From assembly GCF_000152965.1 (NCBI RefSeq), contig NZ_AANB01000013.1, positions 1-64,000 of the forward strand: a stretch of DNA of 64,000 nt, given 5' to 3'. This DNA comes from Roseobacter sp. MED193 (GTDB lineage Bacteria; Pseudomonadota; Alphaproteobacteria; Rhodobacterales; Rhodobacteraceae). Position numbers and translations under genes: made by a program. Below the pieces are notes generated by a model. The model did not search any database. It worked only from the letters and a program-made list of their open reading frames with translations, and was not told the DNA's origin. This document shows, in pieces, positions 42,950 through 51,759 of the stretch; the stretch's first letter is position 1, and each line of letters begins with the position of its first letter.

Positions 42950-44323
42950 TCAGAGCCTTTCGGTTGTCGTCTGGGCAATTTCGCTGTCAAGGTTTTCAGT
43001 CAGAAGCGCGCGCGCCTCGGTCAGACGCAACAGCGCGGCGGTATCATCCACCTCGTTCTCTGCGGCTTCGGCGAGCCTGTCGTCAGAGAGAGGGTCAGTC
43101 GGACGCCCATCTACGAGGACTTCGTAGTGCAGGTTGGGACCTGTCGCTGTGCCGGTTGCGCCAACGCGGCCGATCACATCTCCCGCCGCCACGCGTTGGC
43201 CCTGTGTTAGGCCCTCCGACACGGCGCTGAGATGCGCGTAGCGCGTCATGGTCTCGGAGCCATGGGAGATTTCGACCACGCGTCCATAACCGCCTCGCCA
43301 GCCGATGAAGCTGACCCGGCCCGGTGCCGTCGTCCGTACCGGCGTCCCGCTTGCCGCGGCAAAATCGACGCCGGTGTGCATCCGGACGTTTCCGTAGACA
43401 GGATGTGTGCGGCGCCCGAACACCGAGCTGAGGCGAGCGCCCTCGACTGGCTGTGCAAAGACGCGAAGCACCTCGCCATCGACGTAGATCGTCGCCTGAC
43501 CGCTGCCGTCGTCCGGCCAAACGATCTCGTAAAGCGAATCGCCGATTTCCAGTGCGGCGAAGGCGAGGTCCGGCTGTCCGATCTTGTCATCGCCGACGCG
43601 CGTCTCGCGCCAGAGAAGCCTTAGTGTCTCGCCTCCAGCCATCTCACGGCGGAAATCCACGGTTCCACCCAGCATTTGCGCAAGGTCCACGGCAAATCGG
43701 GCGGGGATGCCGGCATTGTCGAGTGCCGCGAAGATCGAGGTGTCGATCACGGCCTCCCCAGCAAGGGTTACGATCTCCGGATCCGGCGCCACGACCTGCG
43801 TGGACACCTGCTCGCCAAAAAGCACCTCGATCCGCACCCCGTCCTCGACGGCGAGCGAGACGGTGCGGGGGCTGCCATCCATAGTCGAAACAACAGTGAC
43901 CGAATTCCCCGGCCGCAACCGTCGCAGATCGTATTCCGCGCCAAGTGCAAGGGCGACTTCCGCCCTGTCGGCTCCCGCAAGACCGGCTTCGGAAAGCAAG
44001 GAGTCGAGCGTTTCACCAGAAGAGATGTCGCGAGACCAAGTCAACAGGGGCGGTTCGATGGCCTGCATCGGCCTGTCAACAACAGCGGCCTGCAGCAGGG
44101 GCAAGGGGCCGAAGCCGGGTGTATCTTCCACCCACGCCGTAGCTGGCAGCGACAACGGAATATCCAGGCTCCGGGGAGCTTCAGGACGCTGGGGCATCCA
44201 GCTACCTGCCTGGGCAAGTTCTGGCGGCACGGGTTCTTTCGACAGAACATCGAAGAATGCGATAGCCGCCCCCGAAACGGTCCCCGCAAGCGCGACACCT
44301 GCCGCAAAAGTTCTGAGCCTCAT
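42950..44323 (-). CDS. M23-family peptidoglycan peptidase
   Basis: The 457-residue protein has an N-terminal signal/anchor helix, a LysM/OapA-like region (GETLDSLLSEAGLAGADRAEV) and an M23 domain with HTGVDFAAASGTPV, RYAHLSA and GPNLHYEVL. M23 enzymes cut peptide crosslinks of the cell wall. It overlaps the sco gene upstream by 4 nt, so it is cotranscribed with the metal chaperones. It lacks no visible zinc ligand. Confidence 0.92.
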   Translation of the reverse strand: MRLRTFAAGVALAGTVSGAAIAFFDVLSKEPVPPELAQAGSWMPQRPEAPRSLDIPLSLPATAWVEDTPGFGPLPLLQAAVVDRPMQAIEPPLLTWSRDISSGETLDSLLSEAGLAGADRAEVALALGAEYDLRRLRPGNSVTVVSTMDGSPRTVSLAVEDGVRIEVLFGEQVSTQVVAPDPEIVTLAGEAVIDTSIFAALDNAGIPARFAVDLAQMLGGTVDFRREMAGGETLRLLWRETRVGDDKIGQPDLAFAALEIGDSLYEIVWPDDGSGQATIYVDGEVLRVFAQPVEGARLSSVFGRRTHPVYGNVRMHTGVDFAAASGTPVRTTAPGRVSFIGWRGGYGRVVEISHGSETMTRYAHLSAVSEGLTQGQRVAAGDVIGRVGATGTATGPNLHYEVLVDGRPTDPLSDDRLAEAAENEVDDTAALLRLTEARALLTENLDSEIAQTTTERL

Positions 44324-44946
44324 GTCGCTCCCTCCGTTTCTTCTTCCAACGCGCGGCGGATCTTCGGTACCGCGAATTCCCTCGGTTCATGATAGTCAAT
44401 CATGGTGACGAACCGTCCAGCGGCACCGAACAGGAAGACGCTGGCCGTGTGGTTCATCGTGTAGTCGCCGCCTTCCGTGGGCACCCGCTCGTAGGCAGCG
44501 CGGAAGCCGTCCGCGATGCGCGCAATCTGCCCCTCCGGTCCCGTCCAGCCGCGGATCGCTGGGTGGAAATAACTGACATATTCTGCCATCGCCTCGACGG
44601 TATCGCGCTCGGGATCGACCGTGATGAAAACCACGTTCAACTGTTTGGCTTCGTCTCCTAAATCGTCGAGCCAACCTGAAATGTCCGAGAGCGTGGTCGG
44701 GCAGACATCGGGGCAGTAAGTGAAACCGAAGAACGCCATCGTCGGTCGCCCGATCAGGGTTTCCGGCCCGACCTCGTTGCCTTCATGGTCAGTCAGGCGG
44801 AAATCCATCTCGGTCAGAGCCATAGGCCGCTGCTCGATAGGTTCGGGCGCACCGGGTCCGTCGACCCGCCACCAACCGACGAAGAGCGTCAAGGCAATTG
44901 CACCGGCACCGGCCGCGCCGTATCCTGCGATCGTCCTTCGTCGCAT
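44320..44946 (-). CDS. SCO1/SenC copper chaperone (copy 1)
   Basis: The 208-residue protein has one N-terminal membrane anchor and a thioredoxin fold with the copper-binding pair CPDVCP. The conserved His is in MNHTASVFLF. Sco proteins deliver copper to cytochrome oxidase or act as thiol reductants. It shares 1 nt with the PCuAC gene upstream and 4 nt with the M23 gene downstream. Confidence 0.94.
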   Translation of the reverse strand: MRRRTIAGYGAAGAGAIALTLFVGWWRVDGPGAPEPIEQRPMALTEMDFRLTDHEGNEVGPETLIGRPTMAFFGFTYCPDVCPTTLSDISGWLDDLGDEAKQLNVVFITVDPERDTVEAMAEYVSYFHPAIRGWTGPEGQIARIADGFRAAYERVPTEGGDYTMNHTASVFLFGAAGRFVTMIDYHEPREFAVPKIRRALEEETEGAT

Positions 44947-45413
44947 TAGTCTTCCGGTCCGCGTGCGGCGATGCCAAGGATCGGCACCTCGACTGTCACC
45001 TCGCCCCCGTCGACAAAAAGTAGGGTCAGCGGAAAGGTTTCCCCTTCCGTCATGGGTTGTTGTAGCCGCATCAACATCGCGTGGAGGCCGCCCGGCTCAA
45101 GCGCGACGCTCTCGCCCGGGGCGATCGCGATCTCACCTGCCGCGCTCATGGAACTCACACCTTCGGCATTGGTCTTCGTCTCGTGGATCTCGGGCATCAT
45201 CGCGAGGGGTGTTGAAAGACCAATCAGCGTCACCGGCTCGTCGCCAGTGTTGCGGATCGTCATGTAGGCGGCCCCGGGGCGGTTCATCCCTATGGAGGCG
45301 CGGGACCAGGCGCTTTCGACGACGACATCCACGGGTCCGGCCAGTGCGGGTACTGAGAGCCCTCCAAAGGTCAAGAGCGCGGCCAGTGTGCCCGTCATAA
45401 TAATCTTTTTCAT
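44946..45413 (-). CDS. PCu(A)C-type periplasmic copper chaperone
   Basis: The 155-residue protein has a signal peptide ending VPALA. The copper-binding ligands are in EIHETK (His), VSSMSAAG (Met) and GGLHAMLM (His, Met), the family pattern. It probably passes Cu(I) to the Sco protein encoded next. Confidence 0.94.
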   Translation of the reverse strand: MKKIIMTGTLAALLTFGGLSVPALAGPVDVVVESAWSRASIGMNRPGAAYMTIRNTGDEPVTLIGLSTPLAMMPEIHETKTNAEGVSSMSAAGEIAIAPGESVALEPGGLHAMLMRLQQPMTEGETFPLTLLFVDGGEVTVEVPILGIAARGPED

Positions 45414-45436
45414 CGTTTTGGTCCTGCCTTTTCCAT

Positions 45437-46096
45437 TCAGCTTTGCACGGCGGCAACTTCCGCGGCCACTAATCGACGCAGTTCTGCCTCCCCGAATGGA
45501 TCGAGCGACTTGCCGTTTACAAAGAAAGTAGGAGTCTGGCGAACTCCCACGGTTTCGACGTCCGCACGATCCTGATTCAGGATCGCAACGACATCCGGTG
45601 CCAGCATTTGCGTGCGCGCGGCCTCTGCATCGAGTCCGGCAGTGGCGGCGATCTGGAGGATCAGACCGGGCTCAGGCGCGCCGTGCGACGCCCATCTCGG
45701 CTGATCCCGCAGAACGGCTTCGAGCACCGGCTCGTAAACGCCTTGCATGCGTGCTGCCTCGAGCACGCGGATCGCTTCCTCGGATGCCTCGCCATGAAAC
45801 GCGGTGTAGCGGATAACGACGCGGACGGCATCTCCATGCTGTGCCATGATGTCCTTCACGATCGGATGGAAGGCGCGGCAAGCCTCGCAGGCCGGGTCAA
45901 AGAATTCGACAATCGTGACGGGCGCGTCGGCAGGTCCGAGGATGGGCGAGTAAGAGCGGATCATCGCGTCCGCGAGTTCCGGCGCAACGGTTTTTGCTTC
46001 GGCCGCGGGGCCGGGGCGAGTCGCGTACCAAGTGGCTCCGCCGAAACCGGCAACGCCGAGGGCGAGAACGGACAGGATTAAGCCGCGTCGATTCAT
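45437..46096 (-). CDS. dsbA: DsbA-like thiol oxidoreductase
   Basis: The 219-residue protein has an N-terminal anchor and a thioredoxin fold with the active site CEAC (DPACEACRAFHP). The cis-proline loop is in VRQTPTFFVNG. It is likely re-oxidised by the DsbB encoded next to it (4-nt overlap). It may form disulphides in, or recycle, the Sco and DUF411 cysteines. Confidence 0.92.
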   Translation of the reverse strand: MNRRGLILSVLALGVAGFGGATWYATRPGPAAEAKTVAPELADAMIRSYSPILGPADAPVTIVEFFDPACEACRAFHPIVKDIMAQHGDAVRVVIRYTAFHGEASEEAIRVLEAARMQGVYEPVLEAVLRDQPRWASHGAPEPGLILQIAATAGLDAEAARTQMLAPDVVAILNQDRADVETVGVRQTPTFFVNGKSLDPFGEAELRRLVAAEVAAVQS

Positions 46097-46515
46097 GTTT
46101 GTGTTTCCTTCAATGAAAGTGCCGACAGGAACCCGATCAGTGCGAAGGCGACCAGCGCCATCAGCGGGATCGGAATGCCGAAGACCAATTGGTTATCATC
46201 GGTGCAAGAGGGGCCGGTGGCCGTGCAGGGCTGGATGCGTTCGGGGATCAGGCCCGCGTAGAGGCCCATGTGCCACAGGGCGACCACGCCACCACCAAGC
46301 GCCAGAGCGATGCCATAGCGCCCGACGCTGCCGTCTCGCCACCAAAGGCCGAGGCCGAGAATGATCGCGAGCGGGAACATGAAGGCGCGCTGGAACCAGC
46401 ACAGCACGCAGGGTGTCTGCCCCATCACTTCGCCGATGAAAAGTACAGCAAGCGAGGCGACGAGGGCAACGATCCATGCCAGCCCGAGGGCGGTTTCTGC
46501 GGGTACGCGGTTCAT
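46093..46515 (-). CDS. dsbB: DsbB-family disulphide formation protein
   Basis: The 140-residue membrane protein has four helices, the first cysteine pair CVLCW, and a second pair in IQPCTATGPSCTDD. DsbB passes electrons from DsbA to quinones. It is short, closer to the BdbC type. It overlaps dsbA by 4 nt. Confidence 0.92.
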   Translation of the reverse strand: MNRVPAETALGLAWIVALVASLAVLFIGEVMGQTPCVLCWFQRAFMFPLAIILGLGLWWRDGSVGRYGIALALGGGVVALWHMGLYAGLIPERIQPCTATGPSCTDDNQLVFGIPIPLMALVAFALIGFLSALSLKETQT

Positions 46516-46520
46516 GTCGG

Positions 46521-47123
46521 TCAGATCCTCTCTTCCAGATCGGCGAGAATCTCTTCAGCGGACGTGCCATAGGGCCATGAGTCTGCAAAGCCTGCCTCGG
46601 GGTCGAATAGAAACAGATGTGACGTGTGGCCAATTGTGTAGCCATCCGGAGCTGTAGCCTCTTCGATGCGTTCAAAGAAGATCGGAAACGTTTCGGATGT
46701 AGCGGCGATCTGTTCGGGCGTACCTGTCAGCCCGATGATGTTCGCATCGAACAGCGGAACGAATTCGGCGAGTGCCATGGGCGTGTCCCGTTCGGGGTCG
46801 ATGGTTATGAAAATCGGCTGGACCCTCGCGGCATTGTCGCCCAGACCGTCCATCACCGCCGCGACCTCAGACAGTGTCGACGGGCAGACATCGGGGCAGT
46901 TGCTGAAGCCGAAAAATACCAACATCCAACGCCCCGAAAAGTCTTCTTCTGTGCGAACCATACCTTGGTGGTCCGTCAATTCGAATGCGGCGAGAAACGC
47001 CGGATCGGTGTCGGTTCGGGCGCGGTCAGCGCGATAGTCCGACCAGAGCAAAAGCCATACGAAGGCAAGCGCCGCGGCGCCTGCCAAAACCCAAAGAAAT
47101 TTCTGTGCCGATGTAAGGGACAA
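46521..47123 (-). CDS. SCO1/SenC copper chaperone (copy 2)
   Basis: The 200-residue protein starts at a TTG (MSLTSAQKFLWVLAGAAALA) and has one membrane anchor. It has CPDVCP and the histidine of IGHTSHLFLF. It is the first gene of the ten-gene minus-strand operon, with a MerR-type promoter 37 bp upstream. Copy 1 is three genes further on. Confidence 0.93.
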   Translation of the reverse strand: MSLTSAQKFLWVLAGAAALAFVWLLLWSDYRADRARTDTDPAFLAAFELTDHQGMVRTEEDFSGRWMLVFFGFSNCPDVCPSTLSEVAAVMDGLGDNAARVQPIFITIDPERDTPMALAEFVPLFDANIIGLTGTPEQIAATSETFPIFFERIEEATAPDGYTIGHTSHLFLFDPEAGFADSWPYGTSAEEILADLEERI

Positions 47124-47159
47124 ACCTGCGCGCCTGATTTTGATTCTTGATTATTGTCG

Positions 47160-47190
47160 CGTCTACATCCTCTAGCTACTAGAGGTTCAA
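47160..47190 (-). promoter_or_regulatory. MerR-type promoter/operator 3
   Basis: On the minus strand TTGAAC, 19-bp spacer with CTCTAGTAGCTAGAGG, then TAGACG. It drives the ten-gene operon from the second sco to lnt. The merR gene lies 105 bp away on the other strand. Confidence 0.78.
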
Positions 47191-47295
47191 GCGCTAATTC
47201 ACGTTGTGGCTTAAACTCACGCGTCTGTGAATCCGGCACTTGTCTATTGGGGCGGCAAAACCTACTAAGACTGTAACTTTTTCATGGAGGCGAAG

Positions 47296-47724
47296 ATGCT
47301 CACGATCGGCACTCTGTCAAAGAAGACCGGCACAAAGGTGCAGACAATTCGGTACTACGAGCAGATCGGGCTCATGCCCGAACCTGGCCGGACTGAAGGC
47401 GGACAGAGGCGCTATGACAACGCACAGCTCGACCGACTGTCCTTCATCCGCCATTCGCGACAACTCGGCTTCTCGCTTGATGCGATCCGCGAGCTGCTCG
47501 ACCTCAGCGACCAGCCCAATCGGCCCTGCGAAGAAGCCGACGCGATTGCGCGTCGCCAGCTAAAGCAGGTGGAGCAGCGCATGGCCCGTCTGAAGGCGCT
47601 GCGCACCGAACTGAAACGCATGGTTCACGAATGCAGCGGTGGACGTACCGCCGATTGCAAGGTGCTTGAGGTGTTGCGGGATCATTCCGAATGTTTGACC
47701 GAACATGACGAGATCGGCGCCTGA
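47296..47724 (+). CDS. MerR-family metal regulator (CadR/ZntR/PbrR group)
   Basis: The 142-residue protein starts [20 protein letters not shown], a MerR HTH, and continues through a dimerisation helix. Cysteines in [18 protein letters not shown] and HSECLTEHD are placed as in ZntR/CadR/PbrR. GGAGG before this ATG decided it over an ATG four codons earlier. It is the only intact MerR gene in the window, while five matching operators exist. It is followed by a ynfA-like gene 1 bp after its stop. Confidence 0.93.
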   Translation: MLTIGTLSKKTGTKVQTIRYYEQIGLMPEPGRTEGGQRRYDNAQLDRLSFIRHSRQLGFSLDAIRELLDLSDQPNRPCEEADAIARRQLKQVEQRMARLKALRTELKRMVHECSGGRTADCKVLEVLRDHSECLTEHDEIGA

Positions 47725-47725
47725 G

Positions 47726-48052
47726 ATGCCTGCCGCGCTTGCATACCCGCTTGCGGCCTTGGCCGAGATCGCCGGGTGCTTCGCGATCTGGAGCTGGTGG
47801 CGCCTCGGCGCATCCGCGGCTTGGCTCGTACCCGGTATTGTAGCCTTGGTGGTATTCGGGTGGCTTCTGGCGCAAGTCGAAACGGTTGCTGCGGGCCGCG
47901 CCTTTGCCGCCTATGGCGGAGTCTACATTGCGGCTTCGGTACTGTGGATGTGGCTTGCAGAGGGTCACAGACCGGACAGGTGGGATGCGCTTGGCACAGC
48001 CGTTTGCTTGCTCGGCGCAGCTATAATACTGGCCGCGCCACGAACCAATTGA
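47726..48052 (+). CDS. YnfA/UPF0060-family small membrane protein
   Basis: The 108-residue protein has four membrane helices, starting [20 protein letters not shown] and ending [20 protein letters not shown], the YnfA pattern with the charged [11 protein letters not shown] loop. YnfA proteins are related to small multidrug exporters; the substrate is unknown. It lies 1 bp after merR, so it is probably cotranscribed. Confidence 0.88.
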   Translation: MPAALAYPLAALAEIAGCFAIWSWWRLGASAAWLVPGIVALVVFGWLLAQVETVAAGRAFAAYGGVYIAASVLWMWLAEGHRPDRWDALGTAVCLLGAAIILAAPRTN

Positions 48053-48241
48053 ACTTTATGGTTTGAACTTGAAACCGTCTCAAATCGCGATCTCATCGCC
48101 CCATAAAAAGGGCTATGCTCTGCATTGGTTGGGGCGCCTGCCTGAAAGCTCCCGACGGTCGTACGTGGAACTGACCATCAATAATCAATCCGGAACCCTG
48201 ATCTGCCAGAGAGGTTGAAAGATCATAGTTCACAAATTGGA

Positions 48242-48847
48242 ATGGGAAGTATGGCGGCAGAAAAACGAGCAGAAAGACGCACACTTTGGATCGTTCTCGG
48301 TCTCAATATCAGTCTTGCTGCGGCCTTTTTCGCAACTGGGACCTTCGGGGATTCCAGTGCCCTGATCGCCAACGGGCTCGACAACCTTTCAGACAGCTTG
48401 GTCTACGCAATCAGTCTGTTTGCATTGTCGCGGTCTGCGAAATGGAAACGTGGCGCGGCGAATGTCTCGGGCGGCCTGCTGATCGTGTTCGCCATCGGGA
48501 TCCTTTATGATGCTTGGCGCCGCTATGTCGGTGGGTCGGATCCCCTTGGCACCGTTATGATCGTCATGGCGCTGATCGCGGCGGCCATCAACTCAGTTTG
48601 TGTCTGGTTGCTCGCTCGGCTCAAAGATCCGGACGTCAACATCCGCGCGGCCAATACTTTCAGCTGGAACGACTTTGCGGCAAACCTCGGAATCGTAGTC
48701 GCAGGTGGCCTCGTTGCCTGGCTGGGAACGAACTGGCCCGACCTAGTCGTCGGTGTGATTATCGCCGGGATCGCGGCCTGGGGCGGTGTCAATATCCTAC
48801 GCGACGCACACGGTGAACACCACAAAGCAGTTCACACGGACAAGTAG
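48242..48847 (+). CDS. Cation diffusion facilitator (short CDF)
   Basis: The protein of about 201 residues has the CDF core: ALIANGLDNLSDSLVYAISL in helix 2 and TFSWNDFAANLGIVVAGGLV in helix 5 carry the metal-site aspartates. The C-terminal cytoplasmic domain of usual CDFs is missing. The start is uncertain: ATG 48242, ATG 48251 or TTG 48215 are all possible, none with a good ribosome site. Confidence 0.85.
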   Translation: MGSMAAEKRAERRTLWIVLGLNISLAAAFFATGTFGDSSALIANGLDNLSDSLVYAISLFALSRSAKWKRGAANVSGGLLIVFAIGILYDAWRRYVGGSDPLGTVMIVMALIAAAINSVCVWLLARLKDPDVNIRAANTFSWNDFAANLGIVVAGGLVAWLGTNWPDLVVGVIIAGIAAWGGVNILRDAHGEHHKAVHTDK

Positions 48848-48876
48848 TTGCGAGAGATCGTTTCTAAAAGAAGGGG

Positions 48877-48907
48877 TTGAAGCTACAGTAACTATAGAGA
48901 CTAGTCT
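48877..48907 (+). promoter_or_regulatory. MerR-type promoter/operator 4
   Basis: TTGAAG, 19-bp spacer with CTACAGTAACTATAGAG, then TAGTCT, 30 bp before the transglutaminase-like gene. The dyad is slightly diverged from the other four. Confidence 0.72.
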
Positions 48908-48936
48908 GTTCCAAGACGATTCGAGGAGCGACTCCG

Positions 48937-49698
48937 TTGCAGATAACCAACCCCCTACTTGCACCCACCAAACTACTGGATTTTGATGCCGCGCCTCTTG
49001 CGCATCTAATAGAGAGCCGCAGCTGGCGCGACTTATCCGAATACGATCGGATCGGAGCTGCCTATGATTTCGTTCGAAATGAAATCGCGTTCGGATACAA
49101 TCGAGCTGACGACATCCCCGCATCCGAGGTACTTTCCGACGGCTACGGGCAGTGCAATACCAAAGGCACGCTCTTAATGGCGCTGCTGCGTGGTGTTGGC
49201 GTTCGTTGCCGGTTGCATGGGTTTACGATCCACAAAGGCTTGCAGCGCGGTGTTGTCCCAGAGTTGGTGTATCCGCTTGCTCCAGAGGAAATTCTCCACT
49301 CGTGGGTAGAGATCGAATTTCAAGGGGCCTGGATCAACCTTGAAGGCTTCATCCTGGATGACGCTTTCCTCGAAGTCCTGCAAAGATCGTTCTCGGACAC
49401 GGACAGTGTCTGCGGTTATGGCGCGGGCACGGATTGCCTTGGCGCGCCTCCCGTCGCCTGGAACGGAGAAGATACCTACATTCAGAAAACCGGCATCGTG
49501 CAAGATTTCGGCGTGTACGATACGCCCGACGCCTTCTATTTGTCCCATGAGCAATCCTTTGGAAGGCTGCGTGGTGCCCTTTACCGTCATATAATACGCC
49601 ACTGGATGAATGCGCGCGTACGTGGTTTCCGCAGCGGCCGCCTGAAGACTGACCGACGCGCGACACACGCGCATGAGGAGCCTGCCAATGCCGCATGA
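48937..49698 (+). CDS. Transglutaminase-like protease-fold protein
   Basis: The 253-residue protein starts at TTG with AGGAG 9 bases upstream. The papain-like core has SDGYGQCNTKGTLLMALLRG (catalytic Cys) and EEILHSWVEIEFQGAWINLE (His and Asp). There is no signal peptide, so it acts in the cytoplasm. It is under MerR-type promoter 4 and overlaps the next CDF gene by 11 nt. The substrate is unknown. Confidence 0.88.
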   Translation: MQITNPLLAPTKLLDFDAAPLAHLIESRSWRDLSEYDRIGAAYDFVRNEIAFGYNRADDIPASEVLSDGYGQCNTKGTLLMALLRGVGVRCRLHGFTIHKGLQRGVVPELVYPLAPEEILHSWVEIEFQGAWINLEGFILDDAFLEVLQRSFSDTDSVCGYGAGTDCLGAPPVAWNGEDTYIQKTGIVQDFGVYDTPDAFYLSHEQSFGRLRGALYRHIIRHWMNARVRGFRSGRLKTDRRATHAHEEPANAA

Positions 49699-50605
49699 TC
49701 ACGGGCACGCGAATATCGATCCGAATTCTGGGGATCGACGGGTTGCGATCGCGATCTGGGCGAATGGGCTACTTACTGTTGCGCAAATCGTCGGGGGCAT
49801 ATTGTCGGGCAGTCTAGCACTTATCGCCGATGCGCTGCACAACTTTTCCGATATGGCCTCGCTTGTCATTGCCTTCGCCGCGCGCAAGATCGCGCGCCGC
49901 CCGGCCGATGAGCGCATGACTTTCGGCTATGGCCGGGTCGAAATCGTCGCTGCCCTGATCAACTACACCACCCTGATCGTGATCGGCTTCTACCTGATCT
50001 ACGAAGGTGGCATGCGCATGATTGATCCACCCGAAGTCATGGGGTGGACCGTCGTCATTCTCGGTGGAATTGCGCTTGTGGTCGACACGCTGACCGCAAT
50101 GCTGACCTATTCGATGCAGAAGGGGAGCGTGAACATCCGCGCGCTGTTTCTCCACAACCTTTCGGACGCGTTGGCTTCAGTGGCCGTCATAGTCGGCGGG
50201 ACGCTCATTATACTTTATGATATGCGTTGGGTGGATCCGGCCATCACCATCGGCATCGCGCTCTACATCCTGTATCTGTCCTTCACCGAAATAGGGGCCC
50301 CAATTCGAACCCTGATGCTTGGGAGCCCACCAGATATTGATGGAAATGACGTGGTCAGAGCGATCCAGATTGTCGATGGCGTTGTGGACGTGCATCATGT
50401 CCACCTGTGGCAAATGCAGGAGAACGCTGCGGCATTGGACTGCCATATTGTTGTCGAACGCGACCGGATGGGTGAGGCCGACAAAATTAAAGAAAACGTC
50501 AAATCGGTGCTGCATGAACGTTTCTCAATCGAGCATTCCACGCTTGAATTCGAAGCGACCGACAATGCGCATCAGGAGGCGCAGGTGTTCGGACACCGCT
50601 CATGA
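49688..50605 (+). CDS. Cation diffusion facilitator (CzcD/ZitB-like)
   Basis: The 305-residue protein has a His-rich start (MPHDHGHAN), six helices with LIADALHNFSDMASLVIAF and ALFLHNLSDALASVAVI (HxxxD metal sites), and a C-terminal domain with VDVHHVHLWQM. It is a full-length zinc/cadmium exporter. The ATG with GAGGAG upstream was chosen. It overlaps the methyltransferase-like gene by 4 nt. Confidence 0.93.
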   Translation: MPHDHGHANIDPNSGDRRVAIAIWANGLLTVAQIVGGILSGSLALIADALHNFSDMASLVIAFAARKIARRPADERMTFGYGRVEIVAALINYTTLIVIGFYLIYEGGMRMIDPPEVMGWTVVILGGIALVVDTLTAMLTYSMQKGSVNIRALFLHNLSDALASVAVIVGGTLIILYDMRWVDPAITIGIALYILYLSFTEIGAPIRTLMLGSPPDIDGNDVVRAIQIVDGVVDVHHVHLWQMQENAAALDCHIVVERDRMGEADKIKENVKSVLHERFSIEHSTLEFEATDNAHQEAQVFGHRS

Positions 50606-51159
50606 CGATTGCCCAAGGCATACTAGTGGTCGTAGGCCTGCTGTCCGGTCTGGTTTTGATTGGTGCGCTCCTTTGGTCGATCGTCCGCCCGTCCAAGCGC
50701 ATCTGGCCTCCAAACAGAGAGCATTCAGTCATACCAATCATTGCATGGGGCCTCACATTGGCCGTGTTTGGGGCGGTGATCGGTTTGGGCATCGTGGATT
50801 GGAAATCCGCTTCTATGCCCAACGCGCTCCGTTGGGCAGTCGGGCCGTTCTTGATCGCAATCGGAAATCTGATCGCCTGGTGGGGGGCATTCATCATTGG
50901 ACTGAAAGCCACCAGTGGGGTGAGAGACGAGCTGATCACTTCGGGTCTCTACCGTTTCTCTCGGAATCCGCAGTATCTTGCCGACATGGCCATCCTAATA
51001 GGTTTGGGTCTTCTCTTCGCCTCACCTTGGGTTTGGCCTGTCGTCATCGTTGGAGTTGCCGCGCTGGCCCTTGCCCCGCTCGCAGAAGAGCCATGGCTGT
51101 GCGAACAATACGGCACCAAGTATCGCAACTATTGCGCTGAAACACGTAGATATCTCTAG
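50602..51159 (+). CDS. Isoprenylcysteine/phospholipid methyltransferase-like membrane protein
   Basis: The 185-residue protein has four or five membrane helices and the C-terminal ICMT/PEMT pattern: TSGLYRFSRNPQYLADM, then LAPLAEEPWLCEQYGTKYRNY. The family methylates lipids or prenylated cysteines with SAM. Such genes often sit beside metal exporters in proteobacteria. It is last in the operon of promoter 4. Confidence 0.88.
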   Translation: MTIAQGILVVVGLLSGLVLIGALLWSIVRPSKRIWPPNREHSVIPIIAWGLTLAVFGAVIGLGIVDWKSASMPNALRWAVGPFLIAIGNLIAWWGAFIIGLKATSGVRDELITSGLYRFSRNPQYLADMAILIGLGLLFASPWVWPVVIVGVAALALAPLAEEPWLCEQYGTKYRNYCAETRRYL

Positions 51160-51194
51160 TCTCGCCGCCTCACGAGAACGTCATCAATTTTCGG

Positions 51195-51225
51195 TTGAAG
51201 CTCTAGCAGCTAGAGGTCGTATCCG
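51195..51225 (+). promoter_or_regulatory. MerR-type promoter/operator 5
   Basis: TTGAAG, 19-bp spacer with CTCTAGCAGCTAGAGG (perfect dyad CTCTAG/CTAGAG), then TATCCG. It leads into the broken L,D-transpeptidase gene. Confidence 0.8.
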
Positions 51226-51299
51226 TTCATCAACAAAAGGGCGAGGCAAAGTATATTACTGATTCAAAGAAAACACGGTGCCAGTTCGTCTCGACAACT

Positions 51300-51759
51300 A
51301 TGATCGGACTTCTGGGAACACCTTCCCTTCTCCGTGCTCAGGAGCAGGAGCCCTCGGCGGTACGCAGAAATATTTCTGTCCTTCAGTGCGGATCCCTGGC
51401 AAGACCACTTCGATAACCTTCAGCACGGTGCAATTATGTGCGACATTGACTCGCGTGCAGTCCAGTACTGGTCGGAAGACGAAAGTGTTTACAAACTCTA
51501 CCCTTCAAGTGTCCCCGCCTCGGAAGAGCTGACCCGCCGAGGATATACAGAGGTTATAAGGAAGGTGGAGAGGCCCAGTTGGCGGCCCACTCCATCAATG
51601 AAAGAGCGCAACCCCGAATGGCCTGACTATTGGCCGCCGGGTCCTGACAACCCGCTTGGAACCCACGTGCTTTATTTGTCGTGGCTGTATTACCGGGTGC
51701 ACGGGACCGGGGACACACGCAAGATCGGGCGCCAGTCATCAAACGGTTGTGTCGCGTAG
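51300..51759 (+). pseudogene. Truncated L,D-transpeptidase (YkuD family)
   Basis: A signal-peptide-like start (MIGLLGTPSLLRAQE) is in one frame. The body FSADPWQDHFDNLQHGAIMC and SWRPTPSMKERNPEWP is in another, so there is an N-terminal frameshift near 51380. The active-site region RVHGTGDTRK and SSNGCVA is followed at once by the ISL3 end, so the last 20 or so residues are lost. It is related to the intact transpeptidase at 35.5 kb. Confidence 0.8.

Noticed and set aside
47191-47295. A sixth MerR-type promoter for merR itself
   Set aside because: No TTGA-19 bp-TA pattern with the CTCTAG dyad faces the + strand here; merR must use another promoter or read-through.
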